Positions 16,761-26,476 are shown, numbered from the stretch's first letter. The stretch: 64,000 bases of DNA from Porticoccus sp. W117 (GCF_030341905.1 NZ_JATAAF010000001.1:62001-126000); one strand, 5' to 3'. The notes: generated by a model from the sequence alone, not told the origin. A program made the numbers and translations.

Positions 16761-18644
16761 TTTATTGAACTCCATTTGTTTGCTTTCCAGTAACTCTTGC
16801 AACTCCATCCAGCGCCCTTCACTTTCTTCCATAGCAGCCTTTAAGGTGCCCTGCTCTTTTAAAAGCTCGGTCATTTTGTTGGCGTTTTCAGATTCGTAAA
16901 GCGCAGGATCAGACAATTGTTGTTCCAGTTTGTCCAGTGCCTGCTGATTCTGTTCCAACTGCTTTTCCAGTTGGTTGATCTCCTTTTTGATAGGGCTGAG
17001 AGTGGCGCGAAATTCTGCTTCCAGACGTTTGCGCTCTTTGCGTTGCAGGGATGGCCCGGCAGCGCCCTGTTTTGTATCGGAGCTTTTGTCTGCCTTGAGT
17101 AACAACTTGTGATAGCTTTCCAGGTCGCCATCAAAGGGCACCACACTGCCATCAGCCACCAGATAAAACTCGTCCACGACGGTACTGAGCAAATGGCGGT
17201 CGTGAGATACCACCACTATCGCGCCGGTAAATGCCTGGATGGCGAATACCAAGGCTTCGCGCATATCCAGATCCAGGTGGTTGGTGGGCTCATCCAGCAA
17301 TAATAAGTTGGGTTGCTGCCACACCAGCAGTGCCAGCGCCAGGCGCGCTTTTTCGCCGCCGGAAAATGGCCCTACTGGATCACTGACTTTATCACCGCGG
17401 AAGCCGAAGCCACCGAGAAAATCTCGCAGCTGTTGTTCTCTGACATCCGGGGCCAGGCGCTGCAAGTGCAGCAACGGCGAACCATTGACATCCAGGGCTT
17501 CCAGCTGATGCTGGGCAAAATACCCTACCGACAAATTGGCGCCACGCACCAGTTCGCCACTTTGCGGCGCTAACGCACCGGCCAGTAATTTAATCAGCGT
17601 AGATTTACCCGCACCATTGCGCCCCAACAACCCTATTCGGTGCCCCGGCTGCAGGTTGAAATGAATTTTCTGGAGAATGACTTTTTCGCCGTAGCCCGCT
17701 GTTACTTGATCCAAGGATAACAGCGGCGAACTGAGCGCCTTCGGTTCGGCAAACTCAAAGTCAAAGCCACTGGCAGCCAACAGCGGTGCCGTGGCGGTGA
17801 GCTTTTCCAGCGCCTTGATACGGCTCTGGGCCTGGCGGGCTTTGGTGGCCTTGTAGCGGAATTTGTCGATGTACTTTTGCAGGTGCGCCTTCTGACGCTG
17901 CTCTTTTTCAAAGATGGCTTGCTGTTGCGCCAGACGCTTGCCGCGCTGGCGTTCAAAACTGGAATAGTTGCCGCTGTAGCTGAACAGCTGCTGATGCTCG
18001 ACATGAATAATGCCGTTAATCACCCGGTCAAGAAATTCCCGATCGTGGGAAATCAACAGCAATGTGCCGGGGTAGTTTTGCAACCAACTTTCCAGCCAAT
18101 AGATGGCATCCAGGTCCAGATGGTTGGTGGGTTCGTCCAACAACAGTAATTCGGACGGAACCAACAGCGCTCTGGCAAGGTTGACGCGCATCCTCCAACC
18201 TCCGGAAAAACTTGCAACCGTGCGCTTTTGGTCTGCGTCAGAAAAGCCCAGACCGTGGAGCAGCTTGCCAGCACGAGCTTCCATGGCATAGCCATCCATG
18301 GCTTCAAACTGGTGCATCAGCTCCGCCAGTTGCTCGCCCTCGGCGCTGGCCATGGCTTGTTGCAACTGGCGATAGTGAGTGTCTGCATCCAGAGTATGGG
18401 CGAGAACGGACTGTTCCAGTGCCGGGGTTTCCTGAGCCACATCGGCAATGCGCCATTCCGCCGGCAGGGAAACACTGCCCTGATCCACTTCCAATTCGCC
18501 CCGCAACAGGGCAAACAGTGTGGATTTACCGCAGCCGTTAGCACCTACCAGGCCGAATCGCTGGCCAGGGTGAATGGTGGCAGAACTGTCTTGCAGCAAG
18601 GCGCGGCCGCCGCGGCGCAGTTCGATATTTTCCAGGCGGATCAT
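16719..18644 (-). CDS. ABC-F family ATPase, YheS-like
   Basis: The 641-residue protein has two ABC domains without membrane segments, the ABC-F design: Walker A GANGCGKST (residue ~34) and GRNGAGKST (~345), signatures FSGGWRMR and FSGGEKAR, Walker B LLLLDEPTNHLDLD twice, a charged linker between the domains and a coiled-coil C-terminus. ABC-F factors bind the ribosomal E site and rescue or tune translation; the length and N-terminal sequence fit YheS. The last 12-14 residues (SLRGAEGDAAIS) are encoded by the REP element at 16665-16760, so the natural C-terminus was probably replaced by read-through into the repeat. The ATG start is unambiguous. Confidence 0.92.
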   Translation of the reverse strand: MIRLENIELRRGGRALLQDSSATIHPGQRFGLVGANGCGKSTLFALLRGELEVDQGSVSLPAEWRIADVAQETPALEQSVLAHTLDADTHYRQLQQAMASAEGEQLAELMHQFEAMDGYAMEARAGKLLHGLGFSDADQKRTVASFSGGWRMRVNLARALLVPSELLLLDEPTNHLDLDAIYWLESWLQNYPGTLLLISHDREFLDRVINGIIHVEHQQLFSYSGNYSSFERQRGKRLAQQQAIFEKEQRQKAHLQKYIDKFRYKATKARQAQSRIKALEKLTATAPLLAASGFDFEFAEPKALSSPLLSLDQVTAGYGEKVILQKIHFNLQPGHRIGLLGRNGAGKSTLIKLLAGALAPQSGELVRGANLSVGYFAQHQLEALDVNGSPLLHLQRLAPDVREQQLRDFLGGFGFRGDKVSDPVGPFSGGEKARLALALLVWQQPNLLLLDEPTNHLDLDMREALVFAIQAFTGAIVVVSHDRHLLSTVVDEFYLVADGSVVPFDGDLESYHKLLLKADKSSDTKQGAAGPSLQRKERKRLEAEFRATLSPIKKEINQLEKQLEQNQQALDKLEQQLSDPALYESENANKMTELLKEQGTLKAAMEESEGRWMELQELLESKQMEFNKSSLRGAEGDAAIS

Positions 18645-18661
18645 GGTTTTCGGGGATTCGT

Positions 18662-19540
18662 TCAGACGTTGACGACGTCGATGCGTTGAAACAGGGAATC
18701 GTCCACTTCTACCCGGCCCAGTTGCAGGCCTTTAAAGTCAAACAATTCAGCATCAGCCAATTGCGACGGCGCCACATTTTTGATGCTGGAAAAGATGGTT
18801 TCGATACGCCCCGGAAACTGTTTGTCCCAGCCGTGCAACATCTCTTTAATCACCTGGCGCTGCAGGTTTTCCTGGGAGCCACAGAGGTTGCAGGGAATAA
18901 TCGGGAATTCCTTGGCGTCGGCGTAACGGATCAAATCCGACTCTTTGCAGTAAGCCAGTGGCCGAATCACAATATTTTGCTTGTCGTCAGACAGCAACTT
19001 GGGCGGCATCGCCTTGAGCTTGCCGTTGTAGAACATGTTGAGGAACATGGTCTCAATGATGTCATCGCGATGGTGGCCCAGAGCAATTTTGGTGGCGCCG
19101 ATTTCCTGAGCGTAGCCATACAAGGTGCCACGCCTTAAGCGCGAACACAGTCCACAGGTGGTTTTGCCCTCAGGAATAACAGACTTCACCACACTGTAGG
19201 TGTCTTTCTCCAGGATGGTGTAAGGCACACCGATGCTGTCCAGATACTCCGGCAGGATATGTTCGGGGAAGCCCGGCTGCTTCTGATCCAGATTGACCGC
19301 GACAATCTCAAACTGCACCGGCGCGCTCTGCTGCAACCCCCGCAGAATATCCAGCATGGCGTAGGAATCTTTACCGCCGGACAGGCACACCATCACCTTG
19401 TCGCCGTCTTCAATCATGTTGTAGTCGGCGATGGCCTCCCCAACATGACGGCGCAGGCGTTTTTGCAATTTGTTGAATTCCAGGCGCTGTTTGCGACTAT
19501 CTTGTGAATGGCCGAGCGCTTGGTTATCGGTACTGAGCAT
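18662..19540 (-). CDS. ttcA: tRNA 2-thiocytidine(32) synthetase
   Basis: The 292-residue protein has the PP-loop [11 protein letters not shown] near residue 55 and the cysteines CGLC (about residues 135-138) plus NLCGS near 222 that hold the catalytic 4Fe-4S cluster in TtcA. It thiolates cytidine 32 of certain tRNAs. The ATG at 19538-19540 gives the usual length. It lies 17 bases upstream of the ABC-F gene, so they may be co-transcribed; both act on the translation apparatus. Confidence 0.95.
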   Translation of the reverse strand: MLSTDNQALGHSQDSRKQRLEFNKLQKRLRRHVGEAIADYNMIEDGDKVMVCLSGGKDSYAMLDILRGLQQSAPVQFEIVAVNLDQKQPGFPEHILPEYLDSIGVPYTILEKDTYSVVKSVIPEGKTTCGLCSRLRRGTLYGYAQEIGATKIALGHHRDDIIETMFLNMFYNGKLKAMPPKLLSDDKQNIVIRPLAYCKESDLIRYADAKEFPIIPCNLCGSQENLQRQVIKEMLHGWDKQFPGRIETIFSSIKNVAPSQLADAELFDFKGLQLGRVEVDDSLFQRIDVVNV

Positions 19541-19580
19541 GGGATTTAGCGGCTGATAAAGGGGGCGCTATTGTAGCGGA

Positions 19581-19676
19581 ACGGGAGATGGGAGACGAGA
19601 GATGGGAGACGGAAACAACAAGGGCGGCTCAAGCCGCCCTTACATCTCTCGTCTTTCGTCTCTCATCTGCCGTCTT
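19581..19676. repeat. Inverted repeat, gagatgggagacgag family (copy 2), with nested terminator
   Basis: The left arm (acgggagatgggagacgaga and so on) and right arm (tctcgtctttcgtctctcat and so on) are inverse copies and share sequence with 15752-15816. Between them lies a compact GC hairpin, agggcggct/agccgccct (19620-19640), that works as the terminator of the DUF547 gene. Confidence 0.8.
19620..19640 (-). terminator. Intrinsic terminator of the DUF547 gene
   Basis: A nine-pair GC-rich stem is followed on the minus strand by TTGTTGTTT. It sits inside the larger inverted repeat. Confidence 0.65.
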
Positions 19677-20487
19677 AGGGCGCGTTTAAGGCCAAATCCT
19701 GCTGATATTCAATCTCACCCTGAAAGCCCAACAGGTAGAGTGCCTTGCGATCATCCACGTAGTAGGCGAACAGTTTCAACAGGCCTGCCTGGTTCTGGGC
19801 AAAATCGGAGGAGTGGTCCGCGAATACTCGCGAAGCCTGCATTTTGCCTTTTTCCAGCTTCAGGCCACGGGGGTGGTTCAGGAACTCCCTGCCTGCCTGT
19901 TTCAACATGGCACGTACGGTACGGCCAGTATAAGCGCGAGGCTGCAGGTTAGGTGCTCCAAGAGAGCCATCCACCAGCGCAAAGTGAATGCGATGGTCAC
20001 GCCACAGGGGGCGCAATATCTGGTGCTCAATATCGTTCAGGCTGAGTTTCTGGCCTTGCACAACAATCCGCTTTTTATCCCACTGGCTGGCAGATTGCAT
20101 ATCCGCGATAGAAGCAATGGGATAATTCGCCAGAATTTGCTGCACCACCAAGGCGTTGTACAGGTTAATCCAGTACGCCTTTTGCTCTGGTTTGCGGTAT
20201 TGGCGCGGATCGATGGCAGTTAGCTGAGAAATATACTTGCCCAATGCCTTTTTATCCGCACCGCTTACATCTCCATAACGAAAGCGATTAATCTTTGACG
20301 GGTGATTGGCCACCACATATTTGTTGAGCAAACGGTTCCAGCGGCTGTGATCAATGGTTGCCGCACTTTGCTCATTGGAGGTTGCCCAAAATGGCTGCGA
20401 GAAATTGCCGCTGGGTTTGGAGCTGCTGTTGCAGCCAGCCAACACCGCTGTAGCAAGGAAAATAGCAATGATCGAGGATAGTTTCAC
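19675..20487 (-). CDS. DUF547 domain lipoprotein
   Basis: The 270-residue product has a lipoprotein signal (IAIFLATAVLAGC) and a DUF547 domain: WNRLLNKYVV, KQKAYWINLYNALVV (here EQKAYWINLYNAL) with the conserved asparagine, DIEHQILRP and RIHFALVDGSLGAPNLQPRAYT. DUF547 proteins are exported and resemble papain-like/transglutaminase folds, but no biochemical role is agreed. The start is a GTG at 20487 with GGGAG six bases upstream. It stands alone between repeats and a divergent bioA. Confidence 0.85.
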   Translation of the reverse strand: MKLSSIIAIFLATAVLAGCNSSSKPSGNFSQPFWATSNEQSAATIDHSRWNRLLNKYVVANHPSKINRFRYGDVSGADKKALGKYISQLTAIDPRQYRKPEQKAYWINLYNALVVQQILANYPIASIADMQSASQWDKKRIVVQGQKLSLNDIEHQILRPLWRDHRIHFALVDGSLGAPNLQPRAYTGRTVRAMLKQAGREFLNHPRGLKLEKGKMQASRVFADHSSDFAQNQAGLLKLFAYYVDDRKALYLLGFQGEIEYQQDLALNAP

Positions 20488-20621
20488 AATATACTCCCAC
20501 TTGTTGTTATTTTAGGCCAAAAATCCGGGCGCATCCGGCACCGCCTTTGGCACATTTTTAATGTGAACAGTCAATGGCTACCTTACAATTGCCATTTCCA
20601 CTTTTCCGGCAGCTTCACACC

Positions 20622-21926
20622 ATGGCATCGTTAACTTCATCACAAATTGAACGCATCGACCGCCAGCACACCTGGCACCCCTACTCCACCGTGGGCAGCG
20701 TCAACCTGCCGGTGGCCAGCGCCAGCGGTGTACGGTTGAAACTGGCGGATGGACGGGAGCTGATCGATGGCATGGCCTCCTGGTGGTCTGCCATGCACGG
20801 CTACAACCACCCTGCATTGAACAAAGCCGTTGAAACCCAGCTGGGCAAGATGGCCCATGTGATGTTCGGCGGCCTGTGCCACGAACCTGCTGCCCGGTTG
20901 GTGCAAACACTGGTTGAGATCACCCCGGAACCATTGCAGAAAATATTTCTGGCAGACTCCGGCTCGGTGAGTGTGGAAGTAGCCCTGAAGATGGCCATTC
21001 AGTTTTGGCAATCCCAGGGCCAGCCAGAGAAAAGTAAAATCCTCTCTCTGCGCAACGGTTACCACGGTGACACCTTCGGTGCCATGTCGGTGTGCGACCC
21101 GGTCACCGGTATGCACCACCTGTTTGCCAACAGCCTGCAGCAACAATTGTTCAGCGAAGCGCCTCAATGCGGTTTTTCTGAAGATTGGGATGAAAAATAC
21201 ATCGCTGATTTTTCCAGTCAGATTTCCGCGAACCATCAATCGTTGGCCGCGGTAATTCTGGAACCCGTTGTTCAAGGTACGGGCGGCATGCGTTTTTATT
21301 CCCCGTTCTATTTACAGCGGGTCAGAGAGCTGTGCGATCAATACAATGTGTTGTTGATTGCCGATGAAATTGCCACCGGTTTTGGCCGCACTGGAAAGCT
21401 GTTTGCCTGTGAGTGGGCAGACTCATCAGAGAAAGAAATGTCGCCAGACATTCTCTGTGTCGGCAAAGCCCTTACCGGTGGCTATATGACCCTGGCCGCC
21501 ACCCTCTGTACCGACAAAGTAGCGCAAGGCATCTGCGAGGGCGAAGCCGGCGTGTTTACGCACGGCCCCACTTTTATGGGCAACCCCCTAGCCTGCGCTG
21601 CCGCCAATGCCAATCTGAAATTGCTGCTGGAAAGCGATTGGCAGGCAAATATCCAGCGTATTCAACATGGGCTTGAAACCGGTTTGGCTCCCTGCCGAGA
21701 GATGCCCTCAGTAGCGGATGTTCGCGTGTTGGGTGCTATTGGTGTGGTGGAAATGAAACAGCCGGTAGACATGAAAACCCTTGTGCCAAAGTTTGTAGAA
21801 GCCGGTATCTGGATACGGCCCTTTGGCAAATTGATTTATACCATGCCGCCTTACGTAATTAGTGATGCGGATTTGGCAGAGTTAACAAAAAAAATGGCAA
21901 CTGTCATCGCCTCCCAGACTTCATAG
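20622..21926 (+). CDS. bioA: Adenosylmethionine-8-amino-7-oxononanoate aminotransferase
   Basis: This 434-residue class III aminotransferase has the BioA markers HTWHPYST near the N-terminus, MASWWSAMHGYNHP, HVMFGGLCHEPA, YHGDTFGAMSVCDP, DEIATGFGRTG and the PLP lysine in CVGKALTGGYMTLA. It makes 7,8-diaminopelargonate for biotin synthesis using S-adenosylmethionine as amino donor. No other biotin gene is adjacent. The ATG at 20622 aligns with family members; the open frame extends 16 codons upstream without similarity. Biotin is the cofactor of OadA elsewhere in this window. Confidence 0.95.
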   Translation: MASLTSSQIERIDRQHTWHPYSTVGSVNLPVASASGVRLKLADGRELIDGMASWWSAMHGYNHPALNKAVETQLGKMAHVMFGGLCHEPAARLVQTLVEITPEPLQKIFLADSGSVSVEVALKMAIQFWQSQGQPEKSKILSLRNGYHGDTFGAMSVCDPVTGMHHLFANSLQQQLFSEAPQCGFSEDWDEKYIADFSSQISANHQSLAAVILEPVVQGTGGMRFYSPFYLQRVRELCDQYNVLLIADEIATGFGRTGKLFACEWADSSEKEMSPDILCVGKALTGGYMTLAATLCTDKVAQGICEGEAGVFTHGPTFMGNPLACAAANANLKLLLESDWQANIQRIQHGLETGLAPCREMPSVADVRVLGAIGVVEMKQPVDMKTLVPKFVEAGIWIRPFGKLIYTMPPYVISDADLAELTKKMATVIASQTS

Positions 21927-21933
21927 GAAATAC

Positions 21934-22031
21934 TTGTCATCGCGAAGGAGCAAAGCGACTGCGGCGATCTCCAGCCAGCCACTCCGAAATCATGAGATTG
22001 CCACGTCGCCTACGGCTCCTCGCAATGACGA
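21934..22031. repeat. REP-like palindrome, cgtcatcgcgagg family (copy 2)
   Basis: A 98-base imperfect palindrome beginning ttgtcatcgcgaagg and ending cctcgcaatgacga, with the same inner arms as the copy at 16665-16760 and a variable centre. It separates bioA from the EamA transporter gene. Confidence 0.85.
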
Positions 22032-22043
22032 CCGCTGATTAGA

Positions 22044-22925
22044 ATGACCACAAAAAACCAAAAACAGGCGTTTCTTTTTGCCATCGGTGCCGTGTTGCTG
22101 TGGTCGACGGTAGCGACCGCCTTCAAAATCACTCTGAGCTATCTGACGCCAGTGCAAATGGTTTTTTATGCCAGTGCGGTATCTGCATTGGCGCTGCTGG
22201 TGATATCTATGGTGCAAGGCAAACTTCACCTGTTACCCAGCCACCTGAAGCAACGCCCGCTGTTTTATCTGGGGTTGGGCTTACTTAACCCATTGATTTA
22301 TTACCTGGTGCTGTTTAAATCCTACGATCTGCTACCCGCCTCCCAGGCACAGCCCCTCAACTACACCTGGGCCATTGCATTAACCCTGTTGTCCGTCCCA
22401 TTTCTGGGCCAGAAAATTCGCAATCGCGACTGGCAGGCCTGCGGGCTTGGTTATTTTGGCGTTGTGTTAATCGCTACCCAGGGCAACCTGCTGGCACTGA
22501 AATTTGAAAACCCACTGGGTGTGATGCTGGCACTGTTGAGTACTTTGTTGTGGGCCAGCTACTGGATTATCAATACTCGCAACAGCGGCGATCCAGTGGT
22601 GAGCGTTCTGCTGGCTTTTTTACTGTCGCTGCCCTTCTCCGCTGTTGTTTGTGGTCTTAGTGATGGCTTTGCACATCTCAACTGGCAAGCACTGGTGGCG
22701 GTTAGCTATGTAGGGCTGTTTGAGATGGGAGTGACATTTGTGCTGTGGCTGATGGCCATGAAAAAGGCGGAGAATACGTCGCGTATCAGCAATCTGATTT
22801 TTATCTCACCGTTTATTTCGTTGGTGTTGTTGGCGACGGTGATCGGTGAAACTATTCACCTTTCTACCGTCGCCGGTTTGTTACTTATCGTCTGTGGCCT
22901 ATTGATTCAAAACCGTTCAGCCTAA
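22044..22925 (+). CDS. EamA/DMT-superfamily transporter
   Basis: The 293-residue protein has about ten hydrophobic spans arranged as two EamA repeats (first: [20 protein letters not shown]; second: [19 protein letters not shown]). Such proteins are inner-membrane exporters or importers of metabolites; the substrate is unknown here. The ATG at 22044 begins 13 bases after a REP element. The 3' end overlaps the end of convergent trpS by nine bases. Confidence 0.85.
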   Translation: MTTKNQKQAFLFAIGAVLLWSTVATAFKITLSYLTPVQMVFYASAVSALALLVISMVQGKLHLLPSHLKQRPLFYLGLGLLNPLIYYLVLFKSYDLLPASQAQPLNYTWAIALTLLSVPFLGQKIRNRDWQACGLGYFGVVLIATQGNLLALKFENPLGVMLALLSTLLWASYWIINTRNSGDPVVSVLLAFLLSLPFSAVVCGLSDGFAHLNWQALVAVSYVGLFEMGVTFVLWLMAMKKAENTSRISNLIFISPFISLVLLATVIGETIHLSTVAGLLLIVCGLLIQNRSA

Positions 22926-23918
22926 CGGCCTTATGCCCACTGCTTCGCGCAGCTTCTGCAAAAACGGCGTGCTGTATTCACGGGCTTTCTCGGCGCCTTT
23001 TTTCAGCTCTTCTTCGATATAGCCGGGATTTTCCAGCAACTCATTGTAGCGTTCCCGGGCGTCTTTTAATTCGTCGTTAACCAGCTCGAACAACTGCTTT
23101 TTCGCCTCACCCCAGGCAATGCCGTTTTCGAACTCCTTGCGCATGGTGTCGGTTTGCTCTTGAGTAGCGAATGCGCGCCAAATCTGGAACACGGTGGCGG
23201 TATCCGGGTCTTTCGGCTCGCCGGGTTCCAACAAATTGGTTTTGATTTTGTTGATGTGTTTCTTCAGCTGTTTTTCTGGCAGGAACAGTGGGATGGTATT
23301 GCCGTAGCTCTTGCTCATTTTGCGGCCATCCAGACCTTGCAGCACGGCTACGTGGTCATCCACTTTGGCTTCCGGCAATACAAAGTGCTCACCGTAGTGG
23401 TGGTTAAAACGCGCGGCAATATCCCGCGCCATTTCCACGTGTTGAATCTGGTCTTTGCCGACGGGCACTTCGTGGGCATTAAACATAAGGATATCTGCCG
23501 CCATCAGTACCGGATAGCTGAACAGCCCCATGGTAATGGCGTAATCCGGGTCTTCCCCCGACTCCTCATTGGCCTGCACCGCCGCTTTGTAGGCGTGGGC
23601 ACGGTTCATCAAACCTTTGGCGGCCTGGCAAGTGAGCAGCCAGGTGAGTTCGGGAATTTCCGGGATATCGGACTGACGATAAAACACCGCGTTATCCGTA
23701 TCCAACCCCAACGCCAGCCAGGTAGCGGCAATTTCACGGGTGGATTGCTGCACCGCCTGTGGGTCCTGGGATTTAATCAGGGCGTGAAAATCCGCCAGGA
23801 AAAAATAGGGTTTTACGTCGCCGCGACGGCTGCTGTTGATGGCGGGTTTAATAGCTCCCACGTAATTGCCCAAATGGGGTGTTCCGGTAGTGGTGATGCC
23901 GGTCAAAACTGTTTTCAT
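22917..23918 (-). CDS. trpS: Tryptophanyl-tRNA synthetase
   Basis: The 333-residue class I synthetase has the HIGH-like [11 protein letters not shown] at the N-terminus, [24 protein letters not shown] and the [15 protein letters not shown] signature. It charges tRNA-Trp. The length and start fit the family. The C-terminus (AVGIRPLG) runs nine bases into the convergent transporter gene. Confidence 0.97.
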   Translation of the reverse strand: MKTVLTGITTTGTPHLGNYVGAIKPAINSSRRGDVKPYFFLADFHALIKSQDPQAVQQSTREIAATWLALGLDTDNAVFYRQSDIPEIPELTWLLTCQAAKGLMNRAHAYKAAVQANEESGEDPDYAITMGLFSYPVLMAADILMFNAHEVPVGKDQIQHVEMARDIAARFNHHYGEHFVLPEAKVDDHVAVLQGLDGRKMSKSYGNTIPLFLPEKQLKKHINKIKTNLLEPGEPKDPDTATVFQIWRAFATQEQTDTMRKEFENGIAWGEAKKQLFELVNDELKDARERYNELLENPGYIEEELKKGAEKAREYSTPFLQKLREAVGIRPLG

Positions 23919-23950
23919 TTTGTATAGCTCTAGAATGACAAATTGATCAT

Positions 23951-23983
23951 TGGTGGATTACGCTGCGCTAATCCACCCTACGG
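23951..23983. repeat. Short hairpin of the ccgtagggtggatta family
   Basis: The stem tggtggatta...taatccaccctacgg with a cgctgcgc centre is a compact member of the family seen at 11392-11515. Its left part encodes the last four residues of the dehydrogenase gene. Confidence 0.75.
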
Positions 23984-24846
23984 AATTTTTGTAAACGGGC
24001 AAGCAGGCTGGATGTATCCCAGCGATTGCCGCCCATCTGTTGTACTTCGCTGTAGAACTGGTCCACCAGTGCGGTCAAAGGCAGGTTTACGCCACTGGCA
24101 CGAGCTTCGTCCAGAACAATGCCCAAGTCCTTGCGCATCCAGTCTACCGCAAAGCCAAAATCGTATTCGCCGTCGATCATGGTGCTGTGGCGGTTTTCCA
24201 TCTGCCAGGAGCCTGCGGCGCCCTGTGCCAACAACGGAAACAGTTGCTTGCCATCCAGTCCGGCCTGCTCTGCAAAAAGCACCGCTTCTGACAAGCCCTG
24301 AACCACGCCGGCGATGCATATCTGATTAACCATTTTCGCCAGTTGACCACTGCCCACCGGGCCCAACAGTTGCGTTGCACGGGCGTAGTGCTCTAAAACC
24401 GGACGGGCTCTTTGAAAGTGTTGATCTTCACCGCCACACATAATGGTCAGTACGCCATTTTCCGCACCTGCCTGACCACCAGAAACCGGTGCATCCATAA
24501 AACCGATCTGCCGCTGTTGTGCTTCGTCCGCAAGCTCTCTGGCCAACTGTGCCGAGGCCGTGGTGTGGTCAATAAACAAAGAGCCAGAAGCCATTGCGTG
24601 GAAAGCGCCTTCGGCACCCACGGTAACCTGACGCACATCGGCGTCATTACCCACACAGGCGAAAACCAACTCAGCCCCGTCTGCTGCTTCTGCAGGGGTA
24701 GCTGCGCTGCGGCCGCCATACTGCCCTACCCACTGCTCAGCTTTTGATGCAGTGCGGTTGTACACCACCACATCCAACCCAGCCTGTTTGAGGTGCCCTG
24801 CCATGGGGTAACCCATAACCCCCAAACCCAAAAATGCAACGCGCAT
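23968..24846 (-). CDS. NAD(P)-dependent beta-hydroxyacid dehydrogenase (3-hydroxyisobutyrate dehydrogenase family)
   Basis: The 292-residue protein starts with the Rossmann motif FLGLGVMGYPMAGHL and has the substrate-binding DAPVSGGQAGAENGVLTIM and the GSGQLAKMVNQIC helix with the catalytic lysine. The family oxidises 3-hydroxyisobutyrate or reduces tartronate or succinic semialdehyde, so the substrate is open. The C-terminal residues RRVD and the stop are read from a dispersed repeat (23951-23983). It lies upstream of trpS and downstream of uppP on the same strand, with no functional link evident. Confidence 0.85.
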   Translation of the reverse strand: MRVAFLGLGVMGYPMAGHLKQAGLDVVVYNRTASKAEQWVGQYGGRSAATPAEAADGAELVFACVGNDADVRQVTVGAEGAFHAMASGSLFIDHTTASAQLARELADEAQQRQIGFMDAPVSGGQAGAENGVLTIMCGGEDQHFQRARPVLEHYARATQLLGPVGSGQLAKMVNQICIAGVVQGLSEAVLFAEQAGLDGKQLFPLLAQGAAGSWQMENRHSTMIDGEYDFGFAVDWMRKDLGIVLDEARASGVNLPLTALVDQFYSEVQQMGGNRWDTSSLLARLQKFRRVD

Positions 24847-24855
24847 AATCTATTT

Positions 24856-25653
24856 TTACCCCAGTGCGATATATAGCAACACGACGCCTAACGCCAGTCG
24901 GTACCAAACAAAAGGCATCATGCCGACTTTTTCAATCCAGCGCAGGAATAAGGCGATGCAGATATAGGCGGTAATTCCCGACAATAGCGCGCCAATGCCA
25001 ATTTCCAGCCAAGGGGTGTTGGTCTGCCCTATCAGCTCCAAAGTCTTCAGACCGCCACTCAGCAAAATGACCGGTATAGACAGCAAAAAGGAGAAGCGCG
25101 CTGCGGTCACCCGGTTAAACCCCAAGGCCAGAGCCGCTGTCATGGTAATACCTGATCGCGATGTGCCCGGTATCAGCGCCAGTGCCTGGGCAGCGCCGAT
25201 AAACAACACAGAACGCCAATTCAGTTGGCTGATATCGCGGTTCTCGCTGGCCTTGCGATCTGCCAGGCCCAGCAGCACACCAAATACTATGGTTGTAGCG
25301 GCAATCACCAGCACAGTGCGCAGATGATTTTCAATCAAATCCCCCAACAGCAGCCCGCAAAGACCAGCGGGAATGGTACCCAGAACAATGTACCAGCAAA
25401 GATGACTCTGCTGGCTGTGTTGGCGATGTACTAAGCTGGCAAAGAACGCAGCAATGAGCTCCTGCAAATCCCGGCGGAAGTAAATCACCACCGCAGCCAG
25501 AGAGCCCACGTGAACTGCCACATCAAAGGCCAATCCCTGATCCGGCCAGCCCAGGATTTTCGAAGGCAAAATCAAATGCGCCGAACTGGAGATGGGTAAA
25601 AATTCTGACAACCCCTGAACAATAGCCAGGATGATTACTTGAAATAGGTCCAC
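24856..25653 (-). CDS. uppP: Undecaprenyl-diphosphate phosphatase
   Basis: This 265-residue integral membrane protein has the UppP/BacA signatures GLSEFLPISSSAHLIL (residues ~14-29) and LIPGTSRSGITMTAAL, with eight or so membrane spans. It recycles undecaprenyl diphosphate, the lipid carrier of cell-wall and envelope glycan synthesis, and gives bacitracin resistance when overproduced. The start is a GTG at 25651-25653 with AAGGAA upstream. The gene is 18 bases after tsaB. Confidence 0.95.
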   Translation of the reverse strand: MDLFQVIILAIVQGLSEFLPISSSAHLILPSKILGWPDQGLAFDVAVHVGSLAAVVIYFRRDLQELIAAFFASLVHRQHSQQSHLCWYIVLGTIPAGLCGLLLGDLIENHLRTVLVIAATTIVFGVLLGLADRKASENRDISQLNWRSVLFIGAAQALALIPGTSRSGITMTAALALGFNRVTAARFSFLLSIPVILLSGGLKTLELIGQTNTPWLEIGIGALLSGITAYICIALFLRWIEKVGMMPFVWYRLALGVVLLYIALG

Positions 25654-25671
25654 TGTGCTTTCCTTAAATGG

Positions 25672-26379
25672 TTAAACCTTAGCAGGCCTTAAACGCTCGC
25701 GCTTTTTCCAGGAAACGGTATCCCTGAGATAAAACAATTGCGCCTGTTCCACAGCAACAGCGGCATCCATATTGGCCGCAGCCAGGCTAAGGGCATCAAT
25801 AGCTTCGGGGTACAGTGACTCATGAATGGCGCCAGGTTGCAGGGGAAACTGCTGCGCCAGATGCCAGCCCTCTCCCACTCCGACCAGGTTCTCAGCCGGG
25901 AAAATATTGGCTATGTTCATAGCCACTTCTTCCGGTGAGGTCAGGCAGTCTTCGGCAATGGTTTTCGGCTGAGCCGCCGTTGTCTGGTATGCGCCCCAGT
26001 ACACTTCTGACATGCGGGCATCAAATGCCGGAATCACCACCATGCCCTCTGACACAGGTAACTGGCGCTGGGCACCCACAGCCAGTGTGTGCAGGGATGA
26101 CACCGCAATTACCGGCAAATCACAGGCAAACGCCAGCCCCTGAACCACACCGAAGCCGATCCTCAGGCCGGTAAAAGATCCCGGTCCTGCGGTATAAGCA
26201 ATGGCGTCCAACTGCGAAGGGGACAAATCGGCATCGGCCAGCAGCTTGTCTACCATCGGCAGCAGCAAACGGGTGTGCGAGCGCGGCTCCAGGGTTATTT
26301 CCTGGCGCGTTTCACCATCAACCATCAGGGCGGCTGAACAGGCCTGAGTCGCCGTATCTATAGCCAGTAAAACAGACAA
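25672..26379 (-). CDS. tsaB: tRNA threonylcarbamoyladenosine biosynthesis protein TsaB
   Basis: The product (235 residues) is an ASKHA-fold protein with LLAIDTATQACSAAL at the N-terminus, PRSHTRLLLPMVD and the family hallmark TAGPGSFTGLRIG. TsaB is the scaffold that activates TsaD for t6A37 formation on ANN-decoding tRNAs. I set the start at the TTG at 26377-26379, where GGGGGA lies five bases upstream and the family N-terminus begins; an upstream TTG at 26397 would add six unmatched residues. It follows the terminator of algP. Confidence 0.93.
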   Translation of the reverse strand: MSVLLAIDTATQACSAALMVDGETRQEITLEPRSHTRLLLPMVDKLLADADLSPSQLDAIAYTAGPGSFTGLRIGFGVVQGLAFACDLPVIAVSSLHTLAVGAQRQLPVSEGMVVIPAFDARMSEVYWGAYQTTAAQPKTIAEDCLTSPEEVAMNIANIFPAENLVGVGEGWHLAQQFPLQPGAIHESLYPEAIDALSLAAANMDAAVAVEQAQLFYLRDTVSWKKRERLRPAKV

Positions 26380-26397
26380 AAAAATCCCCCAATACAA

Positions 26398-26426
26398 AAT
26401 CCCCCGATACAGGGTACCGGGGGATT
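26398..26426 (-). terminator. Intrinsic terminator after the AlgP-like gene
   Basis: A nine-pair stem (aatcccccg/cgggggatt) with an 11-base loop is followed on the minus strand by TTTTGTATT. It lies just upstream of the tsaB start. Confidence 0.7.
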
Positions 26427-26476
26427 CTAACGGTTTGGCGCTCTGAAAAGAACGCCAATCAGTCTTTAGGCGCTAT

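Noticed and set aside
23154-23927. Long open frame (257 codons) antisense to trpS
   Set aside because: It mirrors the trpS gene, has no recognisable domain and no ribosome site.
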